Source: Pholiota molesta
Taxonomy: Eukaryota; Basidiomycota; Agaricomycetes; Agaricales; Strophariaceae
Assembly (NCBI GenBank): GCA_014925825.1
Contig: JACGCK010000026.1
Coordinates: 1-64,000 of the forward strand
Length of the DNA: 64,000 bases
Direction: 5' to 3'
The position numbers and the translations under genes are program-made. Below the pieces are notes generated by a model. That model made no database searches. It was given only the letters and a program-made list of their open reading frames with translations, and had not been told where the DNA came from. Below, piece after piece: positions 35,784-46,519 of this stretch. Every line of letters starts with the position of its first letter. The stretch's first letter is position 1.

Positions 35784-36186
35784 TGTTGAGTATTGACTCC
35801 TATGGACTCTCTTTCGCTTATTTCCCCCTATACTTATCTTTGCTTGCCGCTTTTATCAAATCACTTTCCTATTCCAATAACGCACGTTCACGCGTGCTCA
35901 TTCTACATTTCAACTATTTCATATCTTACTCCCCAAGACGAGCACATGTCGTGCTCGTCCGGATACCTTTCCGTTGTACTTAAACTACAAACATCCGTAT
36001 CGCACACCTCATCTGTCACCACATACCGTGTCTGACTCTGAGGTGTGCATACTTCTATACCTTATTTTTCCCTCGTATATTGACTACCTTATTACCAGAT
36101 CTTTACTTCGTATTTCAGGTAGTCACTACAATATTATCTGTCACCACATACCGTGTCTGACTCTGAGATCTTTACTTCGTATTTCA
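35784..36186 (+). repeat. 5' LTR of the Copia element (403 bp)
   Basis: Starts TGTTGAGTATTGACTCC, ends CTTCGTATTTCA. It contains an internal duplication: ACCACATACCGTGTCTGACT and GATCTTTACTTCGTATTTCA each occur twice. Confidence 0.95.
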
Positions 36187-36279
36187 GGTTATGGGCCCCG
36201 CCTTTTCTTGAACTTACGAGCAGACACAGAACAAAGCAGATCAAACGCATACACTTGACTTACACAACACACACGTGCG

Positions 36280-38628
36280 ATGACCTCGCAGACACACACA
36301 CCCCCTATCCTACCAGATGGCCAGAAGTTCGATGGCACGAACTGGGCATCCTGGAACCGATGGGTTGTAACGACAGCTAGGATACGCAGCGCCGAGAAGT
36401 ACCTCAACGGCCTCGTTCCCAGCCCTACATCTCCAACCATCACTGTACCAGCAGCGACTACAGCAGATACAACTGCACCTGCCTCCACAACCCCTGAATC
36501 CACCCCATGGCACTCTATGACTCCGTCGTTGGATGAATGGACCATTCGCGATGCTTGGGCGATGGGATTGCTTCTGTACAATTGTACAAACCCAATCGGT
36601 TTGGGGATGAAGTCAGACGGGACCGCTGCCGAGGCCTGGAAATCGTTGAAGGACTTATATGGCGTGCAATCTACCCTGTTCGCCGTCAACGCGCAGCGTG
36701 AGCTCCGAAACACAATGCTCCGAGATGGGGAAGACCTTACCGCTCACATCACCAATCTACGCCTCAAATGGTCGGCTGCGAACGATGTTGGAGCGAATAT
36801 TTCGGACAAGGACTTCATTATCATCCTTCTCGCCTCACTTCCTCCCTCCTGGGATACCATCGTCGCCACACTCTACGAAACGCAGACATCTGTCGATCTG
36901 ATCTCAAAGCTGAATTTTCACTGGGCTAGAATTGGCAGAAACTTACCTGCAATCAAAGGAGCAATTACCGCGCTTGCAGCAAATGCGAAATCATCGAAGT
37001 CTGTTCTCCTATGCACCAATCCCAAGTGTGGTCGTCGTGGACACCTCATTGAGGACTGCTATTGGGAAGGAGGAGGGAAGGAGGGTCAGTTCCCGCCCCA
37101 CTTCCGCAAAAAGGTCATCGTCAACGCACCTCAGACAGCCAAAACTGCGCAGGCGAACGTCGCTACAGCCCCTACAGTCACAGCCGCCATCGCCGATACC
37201 AGCCAGAGCCCGGTCATCGAGAGAACCTATACAGTTCTCATGGCTGACTCTACACAAGAGCAGGTTGTGATCTCCGATGCTGGTGCTCTCCTCACCACCT
37301 CGAGCCCAAACGTAAATGCCGACCTCACGTTCGTTGACTCTGGTGCCAGCGACCATTGCTTCGTGAATCGCAGAGACTTCGGCGATGATTACATAGCTTT
37401 CAGCACACCGCGAGAGGGCCAATCTGCGAGTAAAGGCGCGAAATTTCGCATCCTTGGTCAAGGATCTGTTACGAAGGTCATCGACTCACCTGGACTCAAC
37501 TCGCGTACCACGCTGGAGTTCCAGACTGTACTTCACACTCCCGATCTCACCGCCAACCTCATATCCGTGGGTCGTTTTGATCTCGCTGGCTTCAACGTGA
37601 ACTTTGGCAACAATCGCGCTACTTTCGTTGACCCATCCGGAACTGCCTTCATGGCAGGAGAACGCTCGGGCTCAATGTATCGCCTCCTGCTATCCAACCC
37701 TGTCAACGCCATGTCAGCGAGGTCCCACGAGAAACCGGCAGACCTTGATTTGTGGCATCGCCGATTCGGACATGTCAGTGTGTCGTCCGTCCGTGCGCTC
37801 GCTAAGCAAGACCTACTAGACGGGCTCCAGGTCACTGGTGATGTCGATTTGAAGGGAAAATGTGAGGATTGCATATATGGGAAGCACACGGCACGCCCAT
37901 ATGACGAGAAGTTCGGGAAGGAGACTGAGCTCCTTGAGCGTGTTCATGCCGATATCTTTGTGATGTTGAACACGCCCTCGCTCGGTGGTGCCGTATACAT
38001 GATGCTCATGACGGATGGGAAGTCTTCTGTCAAGCATGGGTATTTCCTCACCCACAAATCCGCAGATGACACGCTACACGCACTGAAGGATTACATCGCA
38101 GAGGCTGAAACCCAAACTGGGAAGAAGCTCAAACGTCTTCGCGTCGACATGGGCAGGGAGTGGCGTAACGAGAAGTGGGATGAGTACCTGCGAGAGAAGG
38201 GGATCATTATGGAATCTGGCGCACCTTATGCCCACGCGCAGAACGGTGTTGCCGAGCGAGGCATCCGCACCATTGTCGAGCGTACCCGCTGCATGCTTGC
38301 TGACTCGGGACTGCCACACGGCTTGTGGGCTGAGACTGCGAGGACCGCCATCTACCTCGATAATTTCATTCCCTCTGCACGTCACCCAGGCGTCATCCCG
38401 TGGGAGGTGTGGACAGGAAAACGACAAGACGTCTCCCATCTACGCCCCTTCGGATGTACAGCCTATGCCAAGGTCGCGCCAGAAATAGACCAGTCGAAAC
38501 TTCTCCCTCGGTCAATCAAATATGTCATGATAGGCTATTTTGGTCGCAGCGCCTATAAGCTCTATGACCCTGCGACCCGACTTATAATTAAATGTCGCGA
38601 TGTCATTTTCGAGAAGGAGAAGCCATAG
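36280..38628 (+). CDS. Copia gag-protease-integrase polyprotein (upstream part)
   Basis: The 782-residue frame begins MTSQTHTPPILPDGQKFDGT. It contains a gag core (WKSLKDLYGVQS, LASLPPSWDTIV), a CCHC zinc knuckle with the spacing CX4CX4HX4C (CTNPKCGRRGHLIEDC), an aspartic protease active site (FVDSGASDHCF), a GAG_pre-integrase block (LWHRRFGHVSVSS, CEDCIYGKH) and an integrase core (HADIF, MTDGKSS, RVDMGREW, NGVAERG). It ends EKEKP at a TAG where relatives would continue into the pol linker. Acts within virus-like particles in the cytoplasm and nucleus. Frame loss at the end separates it from reverse transcriptase. Confidence 0.9.
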   Translation: MTSQTHTPPILPDGQKFDGTNWASWNRWVVTTARIRSAEKYLNGLVPSPTSPTITVPAATTADTTAPASTTPESTPWHSMTPSLDEWTIRDAWAMGLLLYNCTNPIGLGMKSDGTAAEAWKSLKDLYGVQSTLFAVNAQRELRNTMLRDGEDLTAHITNLRLKWSAANDVGANISDKDFIIILLASLPPSWDTIVATLYETQTSVDLISKLNFHWARIGRNLPAIKGAITALAANAKSSKSVLLCTNPKCGRRGHLIEDCYWEGGGKEGQFPPHFRKKVIVNAPQTAKTAQANVATAPTVTAAIADTSQSPVIERTYTVLMADSTQEQVVISDAGALLTTSSPNVNADLTFVDSGASDHCFVNRRDFGDDYIAFSTPREGQSASKGAKFRILGQGSVTKVIDSPGLNSRTTLEFQTVLHTPDLTANLISVGRFDLAGFNVNFGNNRATFVDPSGTAFMAGERSGSMYRLLLSNPVNAMSARSHEKPADLDLWHRRFGHVSVSSVRALAKQDLLDGLQVTGDVDLKGKCEDCIYGKHTARPYDEKFGKETELLERVHADIFVMLNTPSLGGAVYMMLMTDGKSSVKHGYFLTHKSADDTLHALKDYIAEAETQTGKKLKRLRVDMGREWRNEKWDEYLREKGIIMESGAPYAHAQNGVAERGIRTIVERTRCMLADSGLPHGLWAETARTAIYLDNFIPSARHPGVIPWEVWTGKRQDVSHLRPFGCTAYAKVAPEIDQSKLLPRSIKYVMIGYFGRSAYKLYDPATRLIIKCRDVIFEKEKP

Positions 38629-39089
38629 GACACTCACCAAGACCTTGGACGATGTACTCGTCGAGGATGGACCAGATGTCCAAGCCGCGGCTCCTGTATC
38701 GAACGCTGGGGTGCTTAGATCCAGCATGCAGAACGTGTGGCGCCGCGCCCGCGCATAACGGATCCGCCCTTACACGAACATCCCGCGCTGTCAGATTCTG
38801 CGCGTCCTACGGCCGCACCTCCCACGCCCAATACCATTCCTGTGGTTCCAGTTGTCCCACCTGCCCCACTTCGTCGCTCTACGCGCCATGCCAAACCATC
38901 CTCCGCCCTTGAAGCATCGCGCGGGTACGTCGAGCGTGAAGTTGCCGCAGAAAGTGGGGGAGAACCGTGGGCACAGACAGTACGCGCGCTTTCTGCGACC
39001 ATCGACGACGTCGATGATACACTCTTCAGACTCGACGGCCTTAATTTCGACGAACCCGAACCTGTCGACACTGTGCCGAGCGGGAGTAT
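38629..39089 (+). pseudogene. Copia pol linker with frame breaks
   Basis: The linker peptide can be followed as three pieces: TLDDVLVEDGPDVQAAAP in one frame, RITDPPLHEHPALSDSARPT to PEPVDTVPSG in the frame of the upstream polyprotein, and then the reverse-transcriptase frame. Breaks lie near 38618-38630, 38755 and 39080. These probably inactivate the element, unless some are base-calling errors. Confidence 0.7.
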
Positions 39090-40721
39090 TTGGACCTCAA
39101 CAATGATCTCGACGCGTACCTTGCACTTATGTCGACACAGCGCGACTCCTACATACCCAGAAACTACAAGGAGGCGATGGAGCGCCCAGACCTCTGGCAG
39201 CCAGCGATGGAAACGGAGATGGATACCCTTCTTGAACGCCAGGTGTTCAAGTGGGTGGAGGCGCCGCCCGGCGCACACATCATCGATTGCAAATGGGTCT
39301 TCGCGAACAAGTACAACGCCTTGGGCGACATCACCAAGCGCAAGGCTCGTCTCGTTGCACGAGGTTTCAACCAAATCCCCGACCTCGAATTCGACGAAAC
39401 ATATGCCTCTGTGGTACGCATGGAATCTTTTCGGATCGCTGTTGCCATTGCTGCCTCCTGCGACTACTCGATCTGGGGAAAGGACATCGTCGCCGCCTAC
39501 CTATACGCGCTCACACGCTTCACCACCTACGTGAGACCACCCCCGGGCGCCATCAGACCAGCAGGATTAGACCCAACGAAGACATGGGTCTGGGTCCTCG
39601 ACAAGTCGCTCTATGGTACCATGGACGCAGGCCACAATTTCCAGCATGAGGTTGTCGGCTCTTTCGAGAGCCTTGGATACTATCGCTCACTTGCCGACCC
39701 TTGCATTCACTCTCGAGTCTCCGAGGACGGTGTCCATACCATCACCAGCACCTACACGGACGATATTTTTGGCATCTCGTCCACACCTGCCGGCGGTCAC
39801 ATCGCCTCCGAGGAGCTCGATTCTTGCTTCGAGACGAAGGATCTGGGGGAGCCTACATACATCCTCGGGATCGAGATTACGCGCGACAAGGAAGCCGGCA
39901 CCATTTCCCTTTCCCAGCGTACATTCCTTGAGCGTATGCTTGAGGAATTCGGTATGATGGACTGTAATTCGAAGCCGACTCCACTGCCTGTCGGTATCTC
40001 GCTCAGCACCGAAGACTGCCCAACTTCTGATGAGGATCGCCGATACATGGTCGACAAACCCTATCGTGAAGTCTTAGGGAAAATGAACTGGGCTGCAGGC
40101 GGCACTCGATCTGACATCGCCTATGCCACGGGCGTACTGTCGCGCTACCAATCGAACCCCGGTCCAGCACACTGGCGTGCGATGCTCCATTTAATGGCAT
40201 ACGTGAAAGGGACGCTCGACTATTCCATCACATACCACCGCGGCATCCCCATCACCCCCGTCACGTACGCCGATGCGAGCTTCGCTGACGACTTCGACAC
40301 CCGGCGCTCAACTGCTGGATACGGGGTTTGGATGGCTGGCGGTCTCGTCTCATGGAGCTCGAAGAGGCAACCAACGGTCGCGCTGTCCACCACGGAAGCT
40401 GAATACATGTCGATGACACGCGCTGCCCAACAACTCACTTGGATGTACGCTTACCTCGACGAAGTCGGCCTACCTCAAGAATATCCCTATACCATCTTCG
40501 GAGACAACGCTCCCGCGATCGCCCTCACCAAGAATACAAAAGGCCACGCTCGCGCTAAACATATTGACGTCCGCTATCACTACATCCGCGAACGCGTCAA
40601 GGAGGGCATAGCTGCCATAGAACACATCCCGTCCGACAAGAACCTCGCCGATATCTTCACTAAGCAACTTCCCCGCCACACGCATCAACACCTCTCTCGC
40701 CAAATAGGCCTCACAGCGTAA
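39090..40721 (+). CDS. Copia reverse transcriptase-RNase H (downstream part)
   Basis: A 543-residue open frame. The RVT_2 domain begins YKEAMERPDLWQPAMETEMD and CKWVFANKYN, with KARLVARGFNQ and the catalytic STYTDDIFG (YxDD box). KPYREVLGKMNWAA and RPDIA-like GTRSDIAYATGVLS follow. The RNase H-like end has YADASFADD, STTEAEYMSM, GDNAPAIALTKN and HIDVRYHYIRE, finishing ADIFTKQLPR. The domain itself is intact. Confidence 0.9.
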   Translation: MDLNNDLDAYLALMSTQRDSYIPRNYKEAMERPDLWQPAMETEMDTLLERQVFKWVEAPPGAHIIDCKWVFANKYNALGDITKRKARLVARGFNQIPDLEFDETYASVVRMESFRIAVAIAASCDYSIWGKDIVAAYLYALTRFTTYVRPPPGAIRPAGLDPTKTWVWVLDKSLYGTMDAGHNFQHEVVGSFESLGYYRSLADPCIHSRVSEDGVHTITSTYTDDIFGISSTPAGGHIASEELDSCFETKDLGEPTYILGIEITRDKEAGTISLSQRTFLERMLEEFGMMDCNSKPTPLPVGISLSTEDCPTSDEDRRYMVDKPYREVLGKMNWAAGGTRSDIAYATGVLSRYQSNPGPAHWRAMLHLMAYVKGTLDYSITYHRGIPITPVTYADASFADDFDTRRSTAGYGVWMAGGLVSWSSKRQPTVALSTTEAEYMSMTRAAQQLTWMYAYLDEVGLPQEYPYTIFGDNAPAIALTKNTKGHARAKHIDVRYHYIRERVKEGIAAIEHIPSDKNLADIFTKQLPRHTHQHLSRQIGLTA

Positions 40722-40748
40722 AGAGACGACCTATGTCATCTGGGGGAG

Positions 40749-41150
40749 TGTTGAGTATTGACTCCTATGGACTCTCTTTCGCTTATTTCCCCTATACTTA
40801 TCTTTGCTTGCCGCTTTTATCAAATCACTTTCCTATTCCAATAACGCACGTTCACGCGTGCTCATTCTACATTTCAACTATTTCATATCTTACTCCCCAA
40901 GACGAGCACATGTCGTGCTCGTCCGGATACCTTTCCGTTGTACTTAAACTACAAACATCCGTATCGCACACCTCATCTGTCACCACATACCGTGTCTGAC
41001 TCTGAGGTGTGCATACTTCTATACCTTATTTTTCCCTCGTATATTGACTACCTTATTACCAGATCTTTACTTCGTATTTCAGGTAGTCACTACAATATTA
41101 TCTGTCACCACATACCGTGTCTGACTCTGAGATCTTTACTTCGTATTTCA
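40749..41150 (+). repeat. 3' LTR of the Copia element (402 bp)
   Basis: Identical to the 5' LTR by eye except for one fewer C in the TTTCCCC(C)TATA run. Confidence 0.95.
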
Positions 41151-42461
41151 ATATCCCATACCTCCCGCCAGAATTATGGACCCAGATAATCCGGCATGCG
41201 ACATGGGTACCTGGAGGCTACGATCCTGAATTGACGGAATTAGCGGTTAGTGTAAACGCAAACACGATGAACAAAGAGCGATTGGAAGCATGGAAGAAAG
41301 CTTTGGTCAGTCAGCTGAATACCTGTTCCAATTTTACGTTGAGGAGAGCTTGAATATTCAATCGTTTAGGTGACAAGACGAATTCTGGTTCGAGTAAGCA
41401 AGACGTGGTACACATTGGCGTCGCCTTTCCTCTACGAATATATTCTGCTCGGAAAAGGAAAGGCTGTTTCGTCTTTGTTACGCGGAATGTACAGAACGGA
41501 GCAAGTTTCCGAATCCGACGATACCATACGACCGATTGGGTGGTGGACCAAGCGCCTTGACATTAACTTGCGAAACAGCACGAGTAGTTTAAGAGCTGAC
41601 ATGAACGCATTGGCGGACGTCATGAAATGTCTGCCAAACCTCCGCGTTTTGACATTCTCAATTACTGGTCACCAATACAAGGAAAGACTAGCCCCAAAAG
41701 TATTGACATCTGTTTCTTGTCGCGAAACCCTGAAATTCGTTCATTTCTACACCTACTGCATTCCATCGACGGAGAATTGGACCGTCTTTCTGGAACGGCA
41801 TCCCTATCTCGAATCGGCGAACTTGAATAATCACATATTTCCCGACAGCTTCCATGGACGACTCGATTGCCTACAGACCATCCATCTTAATTACCATGCC
41901 TTTTCAGCTGTTGATTTCTCGTGGCATACCAAATTACCGGCCGTCCGAGCTGCAGCATATGACTTGGAATTCAGTAGTGATGAAGATTGGGTCGAACAAT
42001 TCTTCACTACGTTTGGCCCGAAACTGACAACCATCCAACTCAACCAACTCCACTTGGACCCAGATGACCCGTGGAATGACACGGAGATTGAAGCTAATCT
42101 GGAAGAAACCTTGCACTGGATACGGTCGGAGTGCCACGCCTTAGAGCATATCAATCTCTTGTTTCGCTCCTGGCACATTCTCACCCTCTTCGAGAACGCC
42201 GACATTTTTCCATCCAAAGTCTCCACGCTCGTCATACGTATCATCAAAGGCCAAATTTCCAAGGAAATGACCGCCAATCTATTTGGAGGCATATTTTCAT
42301 TGATGAAAAATCGTAATCCGAACCTCAAAACGGTTCAGTTCTCTAATAGGATGAATGTTCGCGGATTACGCGCCCATCCGAGGGCCTTGACGGAGGGATT
42401 ACGGCGCATGAGCGACATTGGCCTCGTTATCAAGGACAACGAAGGATGTATCATGGAGTAG

Positions 42462-43428
42462 GTCCTTGCTGCTGTCAGGATAATCGTAGCGAGCCCGCTA
42501 TTTGCCCGCTATAGCTTATTTTGTAAATACTTACAATTTCTAGAGAATTTTGCCAAGGAGTCTGCGTCAGCTTCGAATTCGGTAGGTGCAATTCATGCCT
42601 TGCACTTTGATGCAGTGCTTCCATCTGTGGAGTAACGTTCAGACAGTTCTCCTTTGAGGAGCAAACGTCGTTTTGACGATTGTGATGAACAGCAAACAGG
42701 ACCGACTCTAGGGCTCCAAGCCTCGTCGACGGCGATCGACAAGGACGCTATGTCCCGTTCCCAAATCTCAGGGAATCGTATATGGAGCTACCAGTATCAG
42801 CTATCTTCACGACACTCTCAATGTCTAATGACCACTCTGTATTTCCTTTCTGCGGTTCAACCCAATACGACAACGTACACATGGCTATTAGTCAACCCGA
42901 GTTCGGGCCATCTGCCTCTTGCAATGGGCAGCCGCACGATGTACACAAGCCGTAAGAATCATATTCAATAACGAGTCAAGTATCTGTGAAATTCTGAACC
43001 TCAGCAACAAGTGCAACATTCCGGACGAACAACGGCGTTCCATTTGACTTGCGTAGCGAATGCAGACGCCGGATTTACCTATTCTACTGCCTTCCATACC
43101 GTCCGTTCGTTGGAGATCATTGGTATACGATCAGCACGGTTGACCGCGCTCGCATGCTGCAGCTTGGGTGGGTTGCTGCCGGCGTACAGGGATATGTTCT
43201 TTCCCTCGGTATGACGGCGAATCTATTACTTGTTGCAGACATTGTTACTGATGTATTTATACAGATTGCGGTTGTAGTACTTGATTTTTCTATCCATGCA
43301 TCGAGCCAGCGCACATTTCCTGATGCCCATGTCAAACGTACATATTCGTATATAGAAAAAATATGCACCATAATGCTTGCAACATTTACCTTCCTCCATA
43401 AGCCAAACATCTAGACATGATAAAGTCG
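42462..43428. other. 3' region of F-box copy 2 and gene-free sequence
   Basis: 42462-42785 duplicates the sequence behind copy 1. The remaining 640 bp to the P450 end contain no supported gene, only short frames. Confidence 0.5.
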
Positions 43429-45556
43429 CTACTTATCAACAAGCTCTGCCCATTTATTCGAGCGAGGTGTGATAGATATGGGGAACGTTATAGGCCTCCT
43501 ATTAAAATATTCACCGTTAATCTGGATGTGAACGTTAAGGACAATCGAAAAAACCCGCCTGATAAACCCGTCGTGGAATGTCAGCTTCGGTACTTGACCC
43601 GTCGGTGTAGGTTTTGGCGTCATGTTAAAGCACGCGATAACCGACGAGATGGTAATAAATAGTGCTGCTTCCGCGAATTGTCGACCAGGGCAGGATCTTG
43701 TGGCAGGCAATGAGAGTTAGATGAGAGTTAAGCAGCAGGTCGCAAACAGTATACCTTCTCCCAGAACCCCAAGCAATATTCAGTACCTCTCGGCATCGGG
43801 CGCCTTCATCACCTAAGAAACGTTCAGGCTTAAATGTATCGGGATCGGCGAAGATCTCGGGATCATGGAAGATGAGCCTGTGTAAACGCATTGATTATTT
43901 CATTCTGCATTATTGCGAGCCTCGAACGCACCATAGGTTGGCACACACCATCGAACCTTTGGGGATAAGCATCCCGTTATAGATGTCGTCTTTGGCGACA
44001 CCATGCGGCAGACCTGCGATCAACGCCACGCCAATGAGCACAATTCCCATTTCTTGCAAGAAGTGGTGCTCACCGAGCGGGGTAACAGTGTTATACCTCA
44101 AAACCTCCAAAATGATCGCGTTAATATATGGAAGCCTCTCCCAATCATCAAACGTAGGTAGTCTCTCTTTCTCAGTGACACGGTCTATGTCTTCCTGTGC
44201 TCGCTGCATGACGTGTGGGTGGAGTGACATCAGAGCAAAGAAAGAGCGCAGGGTGCAACTTGTCTTGTAACAGAAGAGGTCAATTTAATGTGAAAAAGAA
44301 AAAAAATGGAAGTCTCACAGAGTCCGTAGCAGCGGCGTACATAACTGATGCGCAATCCATGACGAGCTCTTCCTTCTGCTTGGCTTCATCAGGAGAGAGA
44401 GCAGCCTCGGAGGCAATATCGTCGAGGGAGGTGGAGACAAAACAAGGGACAGCAGTACCGTCATCCTTTCAGAATTGAGAGAAATAGGACGAAATCAGCT
44501 CGCAGCTAAAGCTGGAGGGAACCGAGGACAACGCACGATCTTTTGTTTGGTACGCATGAAGGGATCAACTCTGCATGCAGTGAAGACCCGCTTGATCTCG
44601 TTAAAGGTCTTGTTGAAGCCCGAAAGTGACAAGAAAGTCGGCCATTTTTTCACTGTTTACTTGAGTGTCATCTGCGTAGCTGCTAGAATGTAACGAGGAC
44701 GATACTTACAGTTAGGGCCTGCTTCGATTAAGAATGCTATCGGTCCGTTAAATAGCCCAACTTGCTTGAACGATCGCTCCATTTCGTGGACAATGGGATC
44801 GTGAGCGCCGGATACGCGATAGCCGTACGTCCCCAATAAGATAGAGCTAGAGGTATGTCTATAACGAAATTGTTAGATCTTAAACAAAATGTTAAAAGGG
44901 CGACTAACTGCTTGATATGATCCTCGAGATCATCAGGCTTTTTCAAAAGGTTAGCGACCAGAATGCGGGACTCATCCTGTTGATGATATCGATGTTTGAC
45001 TGATGCTGGGCCGGAGAAATACCGCTGGACTGTGGTTCGTCGGATTCGGTGCCCTTCGCCAGAAATGTACGTGAGCACCCAGTCTAGGTCACAGCTATCA
45101 AGTACGTAGTATTTGTGAGTGTGCCATGAAAAATTCGAAACAACGTTTAGCTTACAGTTCTTTCATGGCCATCAGTGGTCGGTTAGAATAAACCCCCGAT
45201 CTTTCGTCCATCAACTCCCGAACAACTTTCAATGAATTCAGCACGATCATGGGCGTTCCCAGCATGGTGAGATACGTGATAGGACCTGGTGAAGTGATAA
45301 CTAAAGCGTTTCGTCAGAAAGTTTCTCAAGAACTCCCACCATATTTCTTCGCCCAAGCCTCGTAAATAGGCCATTCGTCCTTTTGTGGAATCTGGAACAT
45401 ATTACCGACCAAAGGGAGAGAACGCGGACCAGGCGGAAGTGGTATTCCTGCTCTCATTCTTGAGAAAAGATAGACTACCCACGCACTACCAAGAGCGAGG
45501 ATAAGCCCGTCCGTACTAGAGAGAGACGGCAGAAATGTCGAGATACTTGTTGCCAT
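43429..45556 (-). CDS. Cytochrome P450 monooxygenase
   Basis: A multi-exon minus-strand gene from MATSISTFLPSLSSTDGLIL (45556), with an N-terminal membrane anchor followed by the proline hinge LPPGPRSLPLVGN, to a TAG at 43429 after KWAELVDK. All P450 landmarks are visible: helix C region GEGHRIRRTTVQRYF, helix I DCASVMYAAATDS (A/G-x-D-T/S), the ExxR motif as EVLR in ILEVLRYNTVTPLG, the PERF region DPDTFKPERFLG and the haem loop WGSGRRSCPGRQFAEAAL, whose cysteine ligates haem. An intron splits the loop after GRR. The layout suits the fungal microsomal CYPs near the O-methylsterigmatocystin oxidoreductase-like group. The substrate is unknown. All exons can be joined in frame, so it is called intact. 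Confidence 0.88.
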
Positions 45557-46040
45557 AGTTCAGAGAGAACTTTGTGTTGGGATGCTGTGAGAGCAGCAGA
45601 GAGGGAGAGGCAACGTTGAAGCCTTGACTAAGTATGGGAAGCCAGTGTTGATTTGCCGCCATAAGCCATAGACCTTAAATAAGGTCGAGAAATCCAGTTA
45701 ACACAAAGCCAACACACAGCCCTGTTAGGTACCAGCCTTCTTTTCGCCTCAGAATGCATGTCAAACGCATGTTGTCACATTGCGGGAAGGAACAGAAACC
45801 CACAGGACCCCGAGAGTCCCCAAAAAGGTGCGTGGTCACTGGTGGCAGCGCCTGGCAGCGCGCGGCATCTTTCGGCCACAAATGTCAGGCAACTCTCTAT
45901 AGCCGAGGTGGGCGCTGGTGGGCGTTGGTGGGCGCTGCGGAGATCTACCTTCGTTGGGCCATTATTTGCGATAATTCTGCTGACTTCAAAGTCATCAATG
46001 GTGTTGAGGAAGGTTGAGGAGGCCTCATCTCCCCGCTTCC
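45557..46040. other. P450 upstream region
   Basis: Contains the P450 promoter and a small tandem repeat (GGTGGGCGCT-like, three times near 45908-45938). The last part begins to resemble the leader of the F-box copies (CATCTCCCCGCTTCCATGTC). Confidence 0.4.
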
Positions 46041-46440
46041 ATGTCTGCCAAAGAATTCTAATCACAAGAACGACCTTCCTCATATCCCATACTTACTATG
46101 GACCCTGATAATCCTACATGCAACATGGGCACCTGGAGGCTACGACCCTGAATTGTCGGAATTAGCACTTAGTGTAACCGCAAACACGATGACCAAAGAG
46201 CGATTGGAAGCATCATGCATGGAAGAAAACTTTGGTCCAACTTTGGTCAGTCAGCTGCATATCTGTTCCAATTTAATGCTGAGGAGAGCTTGAATGATAT
46301 AAAATCGTTCAGGTAACAAACGAGCTCTGGTGCGAGTAAGCAATTAAAGGAAAGGCATGGTACAAATTGGCGTTGCCTTTCCTCTACGAATATAAGTATT
46401 CTCCTCGGAAAACAATCGGAAAAGGAAATGGTGTTTAGTA
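46041..46440 (+). pseudogene. F-box-like copy 4, short decayed fragment
   Basis: Begins ATGTCTGCCAAAGAATTCTA like copy 2, but reaches a stop after five codons. Later pieces still align at DNA level with the first exon (CACCTGGAGGCTACGACCCT), the intron and the start of exon 2 (CCTTTCCTCTACGAATATAA), with small insertions and deletions throughout. The rest of exon 2 is missing. Clearly dead. Confidence 0.75.
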
Positions 46441-46519
46441 TCCCGTGATCGTATCTAGGGACCGAAGGCGTTGGGTTGGCTTCTTTAACTTACCCTCATC
46501 TCCCTGCTTCAACATAGCC

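Larger units (their letters stand above)
35784..41150 (+). mobile_element. Ty1/Copia LTR retrotransposon (5367 bp)
   Basis: Two direct LTRs (TGTTGAG...TATTTCA) bound the element, with the 5-bp target duplication ATATC at 35779-35783 and 41151-41155. Domain order gag, protease, integrase, reverse transcriptase, RNase H defines Copia rather than Gypsy. A purine-rich tract (TGGGGGAG) sits directly before the 3' LTR. The LTRs differ visibly only by one C in a homopolymer, indicating recent insertion. Yet the pol region is interrupted by several frame breaks between integrase and reverse transcriptase, so this copy should not be autonomous. Confidence 0.95.
35742..42461 (+). pseudogene. F-box-like protein, copy 2, disrupted by a Copia retrotransposon
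   Basis: The reading frame MSAKEFYHKNDPHI (35742-35783) is cut by the retrotransposon and resumes at 41156 with PYLPPELWTQIIRHATWVPG. The first exon then ends at AAAGCTTTG before GTCAGT, and the second exon runs 41370-42461 to DNEGCIME. Apart from the insertion and its 5-bp duplication the gene is open throughout, so the insertion was probably the inactivating event. It is about as long as copy 1 and highly similar. Confidence 0.85.

Noticed and set aside
42888..43414. Small hydrophobic frames between F-box copy 2 and the P450
   Set aside because: Several overlapping frames of similar length on both strands with no shared family signal.
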